From NCBI RefSeq assembly GCF_023072595.1, contig NZ_JALLGK010000012.1:1-64000 (forward strand): a DNA stretch of 64,000 nt, read 5' to 3'. Source of the DNA: Streptomyces sp. XM4193. Its GTDB lineage: Bacteria > Actinomycetota > Actinomycetes > Streptomycetales > Streptomycetaceae. The notes below the pieces were generated by a model that saw only the letters and a list, made by a program, of their open reading frames with translations, did not search any database and was not told the origin of the DNA. The position numbers and the translations under genes were made by a program. Shown here in pieces: positions 44,304-52,201 of this stretch. Position 1 is the stretch's first letter. Every line of letters begins with the position of its first letter.

Positions 44304-44843
44304 ATGACGCACAAGCCGCTGATCAGGGCCGTGGGAGACCGGCGACCGACGATCGCGGACGGGGCCTTCCTCGCCCCGACCGCCACCGTGGTGGGCGCCG
44401 TGACCCTGGGCGAGGGCGCGAGTGTCTGGTACGGGGCGGTGCTCCGCGCGGACTTCGAGCCGATCGAGGTCGGCGCGGACAGCAACATCCAGGACAACTG
44501 CGTAATCCACACCGACCCTGGTTACGGGGCGCGGGTGGGCGAGCGCGTCTCAGTGGGTCACGGAGCGGTGCTGCACGGTTGCGTCGTGGAGGACGACTCG
44601 CTGGTCGGGATGGGGGCGACGGTGCTCAACGGCGCCCGGATCGGGGCGGGTTCGCTGGTCGCCGCGCAGGCTCTGGTGCCGCAGGGGATGGAGGTGCCGC
44701 CCAACTCGCTGGTCGCGGGGGTGCCCGCCAAGGTGCGCCGCGAGCTCACCGAGGAGGAGCGGGCCGGGCTGGTCCTCAACGCCGAGGCGTACACCGGTCT
44801 GGCCGCCGCCCATCGCGACGACGCCCGCGAGGTGGAGCGCTGA
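44304..44843 (+). CDS. Gamma-carbonic anhydrase family protein
   Basis: 179 residues of hexapeptide repeats. The metal-binding histidines appear in NCVIHTDPG and VGHGAVLHGC, as in the gamma-class carbonic anhydrases and their PaaY/YrdA relatives. C-terminal helix packs on the beta-helix. Activity as a carbonic anhydrase cannot be assumed for this group. AGGGAG lies upstream of ATG 44304. Confidence 0.92.
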   Translation: MTHKPLIRAVGDRRPTIADGAFLAPTATVVGAVTLGEGASVWYGAVLRADFEPIEVGADSNIQDNCVIHTDPGYGARVGERVSVGHGAVLHGCVVEDDSLVGMGATVLNGARIGAGSLVAAQALVPQGMEVPPNSLVAGVPAKVRRELTEEERAGLVLNAEAYTGLAAAHRDDAREVER

Positions 44844-44912
44844 GCGACCTCGTCCGGTCGCGCGGGTCCGACCGCGGCCGGGCCCGCGCGGGCTCCCACC
44901 GAGCGGCGGAGG

Positions 44913-44938
44913 CCGCGCGGCGGGTACGTACCGCGCGG
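44913..44938. terminator. Hairpin in a convergent gap
   Basis: Two copies of the self-complementary CCGCGCGG (44913-44920, 44931-44938) can pair around a 10-nt loop between the convergent carbonic-anhydrase-like and thioesterase genes. Confidence 0.5.
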
Positions 44939-44994
44939 CGGTGCGCCGGGTGCACGGCCCGGCCGACGTGCCGCGCCGCGCCCTCGAAGTGCGC

Positions 44995-45447
44995 TCAGCG
45001 GTTGGGGCGCAGGGTCCAGACGATGCTCATCTGCCCGGTCACGGCACCGTCCTCGCGCGTGATGTCGATCTCCACGGCGAATTCGGGCCGTTCGCCCTCG
45101 TCGAGTTCGGCGACCACGTCGGCGACCGGGCGGCCGAGCTTCGCGGTCGCGGTCACCGGGCCCATCGCCAGCTTCTGGTAGCTGATCTCGGCCCGCACCG
45201 CGAGCGGCACGGCACGGCCGAGCTGGTCGGCGAAGGCGCTCATCACGATCGCGCCGCTCGCCGACTCGGCGAGGGTGAACATGGCGCCGGCGTGCGGTCC
45301 GCCCACGTGGTTGTGGTAGGCGCTCTGGTCGGGCATCCGCACCACGGCACGATCCGCGCCGGTCTCGAGGAACTCGAGGTTGAGGGTGGCGGTCATGGGG
45401 ACCGAGGCCAGCATCAGGTCGCCGATCGACGGCGCGTTCTCAGACAT
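44995..45447 (-). CDS. Hotdog-fold thioesterase-like protein (DUF4442 type)
   Basis: 150 residues with a single hotdog domain: YHNHVGGPHAGAMFTLAESASGAIVMSAF is the typical helix and active-site region, followed by AEISYQKLAMGPVTATAKL. Such proteins hydrolyse acyl-CoA thioesters or bind acyl groups. ATG 45447. No operon partner is evident; the fatty-acid genes elsewhere in the window may be functionally related. Confidence 0.88.
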   Translation of the reverse strand: MSENAPSIGDLMLASVPMTATLNLEFLETGADRAVVRMPDQSAYHNHVGGPHAGAMFTLAESASGAIVMSAFADQLGRAVPLAVRAEISYQKLAMGPVTATAKLGRPVADVVAELDEGERPEFAVEIDITREDGAVTGQMSIVWTLRPNR

Positions 45448-45609
45448 GACCCCGACATTACCAGCCGGTAGCTTCGGGACGGACGGACTCCCCGACAAGC
45501 CCCGCACCCCTCTCCTCACCCGCCCCGCCGCGACCCGGCACCGGTCGGCTGAGCCGCCGCACCACGCACCCGACCCGCGGACCGAACCTCGGCACGGCGC
45601 TGCGGCGGC

Positions 45610-46446
45610 TCAGCCCACCGTGAAGGCGCCGCTCGGCGGCTCCGGCGAGCGGGCGGGCGCCTCGTCCTCGCGCACCGGCTCGGCACCCCGCATCAGTTTC
45701 CGCAACGCCTCGCCGTGCACCACCCGTGCCGGGAAGGCGTCCGCCGCCGTGCTGCGGGCGAGGCCGGCCAGCGGCAACTCCCGTCGGGACGCCAGCAGTA
45801 CGGCGTTCCCGTACCGCCGGCCGCGCAGCACCGAGGGCTCGGCGATCACTGCCAGATGGTCGAACTCGGTGGCGAAGGTGGCGAGTTGGGAGCCCAGGAA
45901 GCGGAACGGCGCGGCGTCGGCCAGATTCGCGGCGTACACACCGCCGGGCCGGAGCACCCGTGCGGCGGCCCGCACCCAGGGCAGCGTGGTGAGGCTTCCG
46001 GGCACTCTCGCGCCGCTGAACACATCCGCCACCAGCAGGTCCACCGAGGCCGCGGCCGTCCGCCCGATGGCCTCGCGCGCGTCCGCCACGGTGACCTCCA
46101 CTGCGCACCCGGAGGGCAGCGGCAGATACTCGGCGACCAGTGCGCTCAGCGCCGCGTCCGCCTCGACCACGGTCTGCCGCGCACCGGCCCGGGTCCGGGC
46201 CGCGTAGCGGGCGAGCGTCATCGCCCCGCCGCCCAGGTGCAGCAGATCCAGCGGGCCGCCCGGGAGTTGGTCCAGTACGTGCGCGAGCCTGCGCACGTAC
46301 TCGAACTCCAGATGCGACGGGTCGTCGAGGTCGACGTAGGACTGGGGCGCGCCGTCGACGGTCAGCAGCCACGCACGCGGACGGTCGACGTCCGGCAGCA
46401 GCTTGGCGACACCCAGGTCGACGGCCCGGGTGAGGGGGATTCGCAT
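45610..46446 (-). CDS. Spermidine synthase-like methyltransferase-fold protein
   Basis: 278 residues with a Rossmann fold: DLLHLGGGAMTLARYAA, VVEADAALSALVAEYLPL and VDLLVADVFSGARVPGSLTT. The residues around DVFSG correspond to the polyamine synthase region, but the aminopropyl-transferase signature is not complete, so a polyamine product is unproven. GGAG lies 5 nt before ATG 46446. Divergent from the VTT protein gene. Confidence 0.85.
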   Translation of the reverse strand: MRIPLTRAVDLGVAKLLPDVDRPRAWLLTVDGAPQSYVDLDDPSHLEFEYVRRLAHVLDQLPGGPLDLLHLGGGAMTLARYAARTRAGARQTVVEADAALSALVAEYLPLPSGCAVEVTVADAREAIGRTAAASVDLLVADVFSGARVPGSLTTLPWVRAAARVLRPGGVYAANLADAAPFRFLGSQLATFATEFDHLAVIAEPSVLRGRRYGNAVLLASRRELPLAGLARSTAADAFPARVVHGEALRKLMRGAEPVREDEAPARSPEPPSGAFTVG

Positions 46447-46560
46447 GTCCACTCCCCCATTGTCGGCCTCCGGCACGGCCCGTCCGGCCGGGGGGCGCGG
46501 GCACCTTGTGCGCAACGCTCCGTCCACCGCCGTGTCACCTTGGTCAGCTACCCTCCACCG

Positions 46561-47307
46561 GTGCACGCCCCTCCCTCCCCCGTCGCCGAAATGCCGGCCC
46601 CGTCCGGCGAACCGCCGCCCGCGCGCGGTCGGCTCACCGCCCGCGTACGCCTGGCGCTGCTGGGGGCACTGCTCGCGGCAGCGGCACTGGCCGCGGTCGT
46701 TCTCGAACCGCAGCAGTTGCTCACCGCCGAGCGGTGGCAGGGCGCGGGAGCCGTCGAGGCGCTGCTGTTCACCTGCCTCTACGGCGCCGCCGCGGCGGCA
46801 TTCGTACCGCGCCCCCTGATGGGGCTGGTGGCGGGAGCGGTGTTCGGCATCCCGGTGGGCGTGGCGGTCGCGCTCGGCGGAACGGTGCTCGGCGCCGCCC
46901 TGTGTCTGGTGGTCGGCCGCGGGCTCGGTCAACGCGCGGTGCGCCCCTTCATCGAACGGGCCGACTGGCTGCGCACCAGCGACCGCTATCTGGAGCGGCA
47001 CGGCTTCCGTACGATCCTCGCACTGCGGCTGCTGCCCGGAATTCCGTTCGCGCCGTCGAACTACGTCGTGGTCCTCTCCCGGCTGCCCTGGACGGTCTAC
47101 CTCGCGGCCAGCGCCCTGGGCAGCCTGCCGCAGATCCTGCTGTACGCCTGGGCAGGGGACCGCGCGACCGAACCCCTCAGCACGGGCCAGCTCGCACTCG
47201 CGGGCGTCGTCATGGTCGCCGCCCTGGGCATCGCCCCGCTCGTCCGACGCCGCGTCACCAGGACGCTCGCCGCACACCGGGCTCCCGAGCGCGGTGCCGA
47301 GCGCTGA
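46561..47307 (+). CDS. TVP38/TMEM64 (VTT-domain) membrane protein
   Basis: 248 residues, about five membrane segments. The family core is visible: GAAAAAFVPRPLMGLVAGAVFGIPVGVAVALGG, GRTI-like ERHGFRTILALRLLPGIPFAPSNYVV and LPQILLYAWAG. Related DedA/VTT proteins act as lipid scramblases or undecaprenyl-phosphate flippases. Its neighbour uppP recycles undecaprenyl pyrophosphate, so a shared role in carrier-lipid traffic is attractive but inferred. GTG 46561 lacks a clear ribosome site; an ATG at 46591 is possible. Confidence 0.88.
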   Translation: MHAPPSPVAEMPAPSGEPPPARGRLTARVRLALLGALLAAAALAAVVLEPQQLLTAERWQGAGAVEALLFTCLYGAAAAAFVPRPLMGLVAGAVFGIPVGVAVALGGTVLGAALCLVVGRGLGQRAVRPFIERADWLRTSDRYLERHGFRTILALRLLPGIPFAPSNYVVVLSRLPWTVYLAASALGSLPQILLYAWAGDRATEPLSTGQLALAGVVMVAALGIAPLVRRRVTRTLAAHRAPERGAER

Positions 47308-47391
47308 GTCGGCCGCCGCGCGCCGGGCGGCACCCGCTCCGAAGTTCCGTCCGTTGTCAGTCCACGATCACAGGGGCGAGCAGACTCCGCC

Positions 47392-48282
47392 ATGACCTGG
47401 TTCCAATCCCTCATCCTCGGACTCGTCCAGGGACTCACCGAGTTCCTTCCGGTCTCCTCCAGCGCCCACGTACGCCTGACCGCGGTGGTCGCCGGCTGGC
47501 CCGACCCGGGCGCCGCCTTCACCGCGGTCGCCCAGATCGGCACCGAGATCGCGATCGTCATCTACTTCCGCAAGGACATCGCCCGGATCCTGGTGGCCTG
47601 GCTGCGCTCGATCACCGACAGGTCCGCACGCGACAACCAGGACGCACGCATCGGCTGGCTCGTGATCCTCGGGTCGATTCCCATCGCGGTGCTGGGCGTG
47701 ACCTTCAAGGACCACATCGAGGGCCCTTTCCGCGATCTGCGGCTGATCGCGCTCAGCTTCATCGTGCTCGGCATCGCCCTCGGCGTGGCCGACCACCTCG
47801 CCACGCGCGCGGAGCGCGGCGGGCGCCACCGTGCGGTCAGTCCGCGCAAGAGCCTCGACCAGCTCACCGTCCGCGACGGCCTCCTCTACGGCGTCTGGCA
47901 GGCGCTCGCTCTGGTGCCGGGCGTCTCCCGGGCGGGAGCCACCATGACCGGCGGCCTCTTCCTCGGCTACGACCGCGCGGCGGCGGCCCGTTACTCCTTC
48001 CTGCTGGCGATTCCGGCGGTACTGGGATCGGGCGCGTACGAGCTCCGGGAGATCGGCGGCGAGGGCGGCCAGGTCGCCTGGGGCCCGACGATCTTCGCCA
48101 CGGTGGTGGGCGGACTCGTGGGGTACGCGGTCATCGCCTGGTTCATGAACTGGATCTCCACCCGCAGCTTCATGCCGTTCGTCTGGTACCGGATCGCCGT
48201 CGGCCTCGCGCTGCTGGCGCTGGTCGGCCTCGGCGTGCTGGACCCGCTGGCTGGCGCGGAGCACCTCGACGAGGCCGACTGA
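47392..48282 (+). CDS. uppP: Undecaprenyl-diphosphatase UppP/BacA
   Basis: 296 residues, about eight membrane segments. It dephosphorylates undecaprenyl pyrophosphate to the carrier used for peptidoglycan. Catalytic motif one is QGLTEFLPVSSSAH. Motif two reads PGVSRAGATMTGG, where many homologues have SRSG; the essential Ser-Arg pair is kept. ATG 47392. It lies 84 nt after the VTT protein gene and ends at a hairpin. Confidence 0.97.
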   Translation: MTWFQSLILGLVQGLTEFLPVSSSAHVRLTAVVAGWPDPGAAFTAVAQIGTEIAIVIYFRKDIARILVAWLRSITDRSARDNQDARIGWLVILGSIPIAVLGVTFKDHIEGPFRDLRLIALSFIVLGIALGVADHLATRAERGGRHRAVSPRKSLDQLTVRDGLLYGVWQALALVPGVSRAGATMTGGLFLGYDRAAAARYSFLLAIPAVLGSGAYELREIGGEGGQVAWGPTIFATVVGGLVGYAVIAWFMNWISTRSFMPFVWYRIAVGLALLALVGLGVLDPLAGAEHLDEAD

Positions 48283-48310
48283 CCACCGCGTACGACACGC
48301 TGCGACGACC

Positions 48311-48351
48311 ACGGGGCGGCACGGGACACCGAAAGGTCCGCGCCGCCCCGT
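48311..48351. terminator. uppP terminator hairpin
   Basis: ACGGGGCGGC (48311-48320) and GCCGCCCCGT (48342-48351) form a 10-bp stem 28 nt past the uppP stop. Confidence 0.7.
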
Positions 48352-48383
48352 CGCACGTCTCCTGCCGACGCGCACACCACATA

Positions 48384-48401
48384 CGTAACCCATGGGTTAC
48401 G
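48384..48401. promoter_or_regulatory. 18-bp perfect palindrome upstream of the ArsR gene
   Basis: CGTAACCCATGGGTTACG is a perfect 18-bp palindrome ending 20 nt before the chosen ArsR start. The position suits autorepression by the ArsR protein. It contains an in-frame ATG, which is therefore unlikely to be the start codon. Confidence 0.8.
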
Positions 48402-48421
48402 CTTTCGGTGTGGCGGAGAAC

Positions 48422-48979
48422 ATGGCGGCAGCACAGCACGGCGAACCGATACCCGGGGACGAGGACCGTCTCAGTCCGGCGGCGGACGCCATCGCCGACC
48501 CCGTGCGCCGGGAGATCCTGGCCCTGCTGCGGTCCGGACCGATGACGGCGGGCACCATCGCGGCACGTTTCACCATCAGCCGCCCGGCCGTCAGCCGCCA
48601 TCTGCGCGTACTGCGGACCGGCGGGCTGGTCGACGTCGAGGAGGACGGCCGACGTCGCCGCTACCGGCTGCGGCCGGACGGCTTCGTCAGGCTCGCGGAC
48701 TGGATCGGCGGGTTCGGCCCGACCGCGCCCGCCGACTCAGCTCACACCGATGACACCGCTGCCGTGCTTCCGGGCTGGGCCGCCCGCCTCGCGGCCCTGG
48801 ACACCGAGGTCCGCCGGACCCGTCGCGAACGCGGTTCGCCGCACGGCGCCGAAGAGCCCGCGCACCGGGCCGTCGAGAGCGCCGCACCCACCGCGACCCC
48901 CATCACCACAGCGCCCACCGAGACCACCGGCACCACAGCGCCCACCGAGACCACCGGCACCACCGAGGAGATCGCATGA
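48422..48979 (+). CDS. ArsR family transcriptional regulator
   Basis: 185 residues. The winged helix is clear (IADPVRREILALLRSGPMTAGTIAARFTISRPAVSRHLRVLRTGGLV). No metal-binding cysteines are present, so it is not a metal sensor. A Thr/Ala-rich tail holds a 27-bp tandem duplication (48905-48931, 48932-48958). The start was set at ATG 48422 after GGCGGAG. It is coupled by an ATGA overlap to the SRPBCC gene. Such ArsR-SRPBCC pairs are common in actinomycetes. Confidence 0.9.
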   Translation: MAAAQHGEPIPGDEDRLSPAADAIADPVRREILALLRSGPMTAGTIAARFTISRPAVSRHLRVLRTGGLVDVEEDGRRRRYRLRPDGFVRLADWIGGFGPTAPADSAHTDDTAAVLPGWAARLAALDTEVRRTRRERGSPHGAEEPAHRAVESAAPTATPITTAPTETTGTTAPTETTGTTEEIA

Positions 48980-49479
48980 ACCGCACCCCCGAGCCCACCG
49001 GTCGGCTGCTGCCCACCGCCACCGGCTACGACCTCGTACTGACCCGCAGCTACCGGGCGCCGGTCGAGGACGTGTGGGCGAGCGTCACCGAACCGGAGCG
49101 CACCGCCCGCTGGTTCGGCACCTGGCGCGGCGAGGCAGCTCCCGGCAGGACCGTCGAGGTGCAGATGGCGTACGAGGAGTCGGCGCCCTGGTGCACGATG
49201 CGCATCGACGTCTGCGAACCGCCCCACCGCCTGCTGCTCGCCACGGTCGGAGAGGAGGGCGACGACTGGCTCATGGAGGTGGAGCTCTCCGAGACGGACG
49301 GCACCACCGAGCTGCGGCTCGTCCACCACCTAGCGACCACCGACGCGGTGGACTCCGCGGGCCCGGGCTGGGAGTACTACCTCGACATGCTCACCGCTTC
49401 CCGCGACGGCGCGCCCCAGCCGTCCTTCGACGACTACTTCCCCTCCCAGCAGGCGTACTACCGCGCCCTGCGCGCCTGA
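48976..49479 (+). CDS. SRPBCC/AHSA1-domain protein
   Basis: 167 residues with a START-like hydrophobic-pocket fold: LVLTRSYRAPVEDVWASVTEPERTARWFG at the start and GWEYYLDMLTASRDG near the end are typical of the AHSA1 group. Ligand unknown. ATG overlaps the ArsR stop (ATGA), so the two proteins are made together. Confidence 0.92.
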   Translation: MNRTPEPTGRLLPTATGYDLVLTRSYRAPVEDVWASVTEPERTARWFGTWRGEAAPGRTVEVQMAYEESAPWCTMRIDVCEPPHRLLLATVGEEGDDWLMEVELSETDGTTELRLVHHLATTDAVDSAGPGWEYYLDMLTASRDGAPQPSFDDYFPSQQAYYRALRA

Positions 49480-49488
49480 CGCCCCGTA

Positions 49489-49514
49489 CTGACGCTGCGG
49501 CGGCGCAGCGTCAG
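49489..49514. terminator. Bidirectional terminator hairpin
   Basis: CTGACGCTGCG (49489-49499) and CGCAGCGTCAG (49504-49514) form an 11-bp stem with a 4-nt loop. It overlaps the stop codon of the minus-strand oxidoreductase gene. Confidence 0.85.
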
Positions 49515-50416
49515 GAGGCGTCCAGCAGCACGCCGGCGACGATCTGCTCGCACAGGCGGTGCGTCTCCAGCGCCTCGGCCGCGTTGCCCGGGCCGCCTCG
49601 GCGCACCTCGTCCAGAAACGCCAGAACGCACTGCTCGATGCCCCGTTGGCGGGCCACCGGCTCCCAGTCGCCGCGGCGGCGCACACTGGGCTGGCCCTTG
49701 TGGTCGACGATCTCCGCGAGGTTGCGGACCTCGCGCTTGGTGTCCTGCCCGGAGACCTCGAGGACCTCCTCGGCGGAACCGGAGAGCCTGTTCATGATGC
49801 CGAGCGCCGTGAAGCCTTCGCCGGAGAGCTGGAGGACCACGTGGTGCAGCAGCCCGTCGACCTGCCGGGCGTGGACGTCCACCCGGTCGTGGGCACCCGG
49901 CGCCAGGAAGAGCAGTGTGTCCACGACGTGGATGAAGTCGTCGAAGACCATGGTGCGGGGGTCCTCGGGCAGCGAGACCCGGTGCTTCTGGAGCACGATC
50001 AGGTCCCGCGCGTGGTCCAGGCACTGGGCGTAGCCGGGGGCGTGGCGCCGGTTGAAGCCGACCGTGAGCGGCAGCGAGCGGCTCTGCGCGAGTCGCACCA
50101 GACGCTCGGACTCGGCCAGGGAGTAGGCCAGCGGCTTGTCGACGAAAGTCGGCACCCCGGCCTCCAGAAGCCCGGTCACCAACTCGGGGTGCGCCTCGGT
50201 GGAGGCGTGCACGAACGCTGCGTCCAGACCGGATTCCAGCAGGGAGTCGAGGTCGGCGTGACGGTGCTCCCGCGGGATCCGATAGGTCTCGCCGACCTCC
50301 TGCAGGACGGCCGGTGTGCGGGTGAACAGCCGCGGTTGAAGGCCGGGTTGGGCGGTGAGCACCGGCAGATAGGCCTTGCGTGCGATGTCCCCGAGTCCGA
50401 TCACGCCGATTCTCAA
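49511..50416 (-). CDS. Gfo/Idh/MocA family oxidoreductase
   Basis: 301 residues. The NAD(P)-binding fold is IGVIGLGDIARKAYLPVL, with EAGVPTFVDKPLAYS holding the conserved Lys-Pro and GFNRRHAPGYAQ. Substrate is likely a sugar or cyclitol but unknown. TTG 50416 (MRIGVIG) has GAGG 8 nt upstream; a GTG four codons earlier is an alternative. Its stop codon lies in a terminator hairpin. Confidence 0.9.
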   Translation of the reverse strand: MRIGVIGLGDIARKAYLPVLTAQPGLQPRLFTRTPAVLQEVGETYRIPREHRHADLDSLLESGLDAAFVHASTEAHPELVTGLLEAGVPTFVDKPLAYSLAESERLVRLAQSRSLPLTVGFNRRHAPGYAQCLDHARDLIVLQKHRVSLPEDPRTMVFDDFIHVVDTLLFLAPGAHDRVDVHARQVDGLLHHVVLQLSGEGFTALGIMNRLSGSAEEVLEVSGQDTKREVRNLAEIVDHKGQPSVRRRGDWEPVARQRGIEQCVLAFLDEVRRGGPGNAAEALETHRLCEQIVAGVLLDAS

Positions 50417-50655
50417 CTGCCGCACCTCGCTGCTTGGTTGTGGTCGTTCATGGTTCTTCGTGGACGTCGTCGGCGCGCTGTGGACGTATGTGCGCTGTCC
50501 GGGGCGGGGCCCGCCCGCGGTCCGTCGCGGCGGGGCCGCGGGCCGCGCCGGGCCGGCCGCCGTCGCGCCGACGAGGCAGTGGCGGCCGCACCGTCGCGCT
50601 CCGGCAGGATACGTCGTCGTCGCGCTCCACGAAGCGGCCCGCGACACCGGGCACT

Positions 50656-51201
50656 TCAGCCCTGCGCCGCGCCACCGGCTTCCAGTGCCCGCTCCAACCG
50701 GTCGGCGTCGGCCCGCAGATCGGCTGCGTACCGGTCGGTGCGCAGCGCGCGCAGTGCGGAGCGGGTGCGGACGAGCTCCCGCCGGGCGGCGGCCGTCTCG
50801 CCCAGGCGTGCGTACGCGCCCGCGAGGCTCAGATGGAGGCGGGGGTAGAAGGAGCGCACCTCCCGCAACTCCCGCTGGGCGACGGCCCGTTGCTCGGCGG
50901 CGGAGGCCGCGTCGGGGTGGCCGGCGGGGGCTTCGCCGTCGGCGGGTGCGCCTGCTCCGAGGGTGTCGGCCTCGGCGAGTGCCCGCAGGTCCCAGACGAG
51001 GCCGACGTCCGGCTCATCCTGGGTCTGGGCGAGGTAGTGGGCGACGGTGGAGCGGTGCAGCGCGGAGGAGCCGGCGTACAGCTCCGTCCACAGCTCGGCG
51101 AGCCGGCGGCGCGCCTCCTCGCGGTCGCCGCCGCGATGGAGGATCACCGCCTGCCCGATGCGGGTGCGCACCGCCTCCGCCGACTCGCGTCGCTCACCCA
51201 T
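50656..51201 (-). CDS. TPR-like hypothetical protein
   Basis: 181 residues, almost all helix, rich in Ala, Arg and Glu. Repeats such as ILHRGGDREEARRRLAELW and LAGAYARLGETAAARREL look like tetratricopeptide units. No catalytic motif. Probably a cytoplasmic adaptor. An Ala/Pro/Gly-rich insert lies at about residues 80-100. Flanked by the oxidoreductase and ung on the same strand. Confidence 0.78.
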   Translation of the reverse strand: MGERRESAEAVRTRIGQAVILHRGGDREEARRRLAELWTELYAGSSALHRSTVAHYLAQTQDEPDVGLVWDLRALAEADTLGAGAPADGEAPAGHPDAASAAEQRAVAQRELREVRSFYPRLHLSLAGAYARLGETAAARRELVRTRSALRALRTDRYAADLRADADRLERALEAGGAAQG

Positions 51202-51372
51202 GGGACCTCCCGCATCGCCCGGCCGCCGTGCTCGGCACCCGACGCTAGCGCCGCCCCTGCCCGATCCCCTTCAGGCGCTCCCTACCGGCGGGGGAAGCCG
51301 CCGGAAGGCCGCCGACGGTCGCCCGCAGCGGCCGACCCGCCGCCCGCCCGACGCCCGGGACCGGTCCGGGGC

Positions 51373-52053
51373 TCAGCCGCCGAGCTGCGGGAGACGCCAG
51401 TCGATGGCCGGGTGCCCCTGCTGCTCCACGGCCTCGTTGATCTGGGTGAACGGCTTGGACCCGAAGAAACGCCTGGCGGAGAGCGGTGAGGGGTGGGCGC
51501 CCTCCACCACGATGTGCCGCTCCCGGTCGATCAGCGGCAGCTTCTTCTTGGCGTAGTTGCCCCAGAGCACGAAGACGGCCGGGTCCGGCCGCTGCGAGAC
51601 CGCGCGGATCACCGCGTCGGTGAACTTCTCCCAGCCCTTGTTCTTGTGGGAGTTGGCCTCTCCCGAGCGCACCGTCAGCACCGCGTTGAGCAGCAGCACG
51701 CCCTGCTCTGCCCAGGGCATCAGATAGCCGTTGTCCGGGACCGGGTGGCCGAGCTCGTCCTGCATCTCCTTGAAGATGTTCCGCAGGGAGGGCGGGGTCC
51801 GCACACCGGGACGCACCGAGAAGCACAGGCCGTGCCCCTGGCCCTCGCCGTGGTACGGGTCCTGGCCCAGAACGAGCACGCGCACGTCCTGGTAGGCGGT
51901 GGCCGCCAACGCGGCGAAGACCTCCTCGCGCGGCGGGAACACCGGCCCGGCGGCCCGCTCCTCCTCGACGAACTCGGTCAGCTCCTTGAAGTAGGGCGCC
52001 TCCAGCTCCTGTCCGAGTACGTCCTGCCAGGAACCGGGCAGCATGTCGAGCAC
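51373..52053 (-). CDS. ung: Uracil-DNA glycosylase
   Basis: 226 residues of family 1. Removes uracil from DNA. The water-activating loop GQDPYHG places Asp65; LLLNAVLTV and the uracil-binding/DNA loop HPSPLSARRFFG follow. Intact and of normal length. ATG 52053. Confidence 0.98.
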   Translation of the reverse strand: MLDMLPGSWQDVLGQELEAPYFKELTEFVEEERAAGPVFPPREEVFAALAATAYQDVRVLVLGQDPYHGEGQGHGLCFSVRPGVRTPPSLRNIFKEMQDELGHPVPDNGYLMPWAEQGVLLLNAVLTVRSGEANSHKNKGWEKFTDAVIRAVSQRPDPAVFVLWGNYAKKKLPLIDRERHIVVEGAHPSPLSARRFFGSKPFTQINEAVEQQGHPAIDWRLPQLGG

Positions 52054-52201
52054 GGGAGACCTCCGCTTTCGGGATTGGGCTGTCCTCGATCCGAGGACCC
52101 CTCAGAAACTACCCGGCGCCACTGACAGCGCACGCAGGGCCCGGACGGCCGGTTCCCGGACGCCCGAGCGTCCGAGAACCGTGCGTCCGGTGCCCGGTCC
52201 C

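Noticed and set aside
48392-48394. ATG inside the ArsR palindrome as start codon
   Set aside because: It is part of the operator and has no ribosome site; ATG 48422 follows GGCGGAG.
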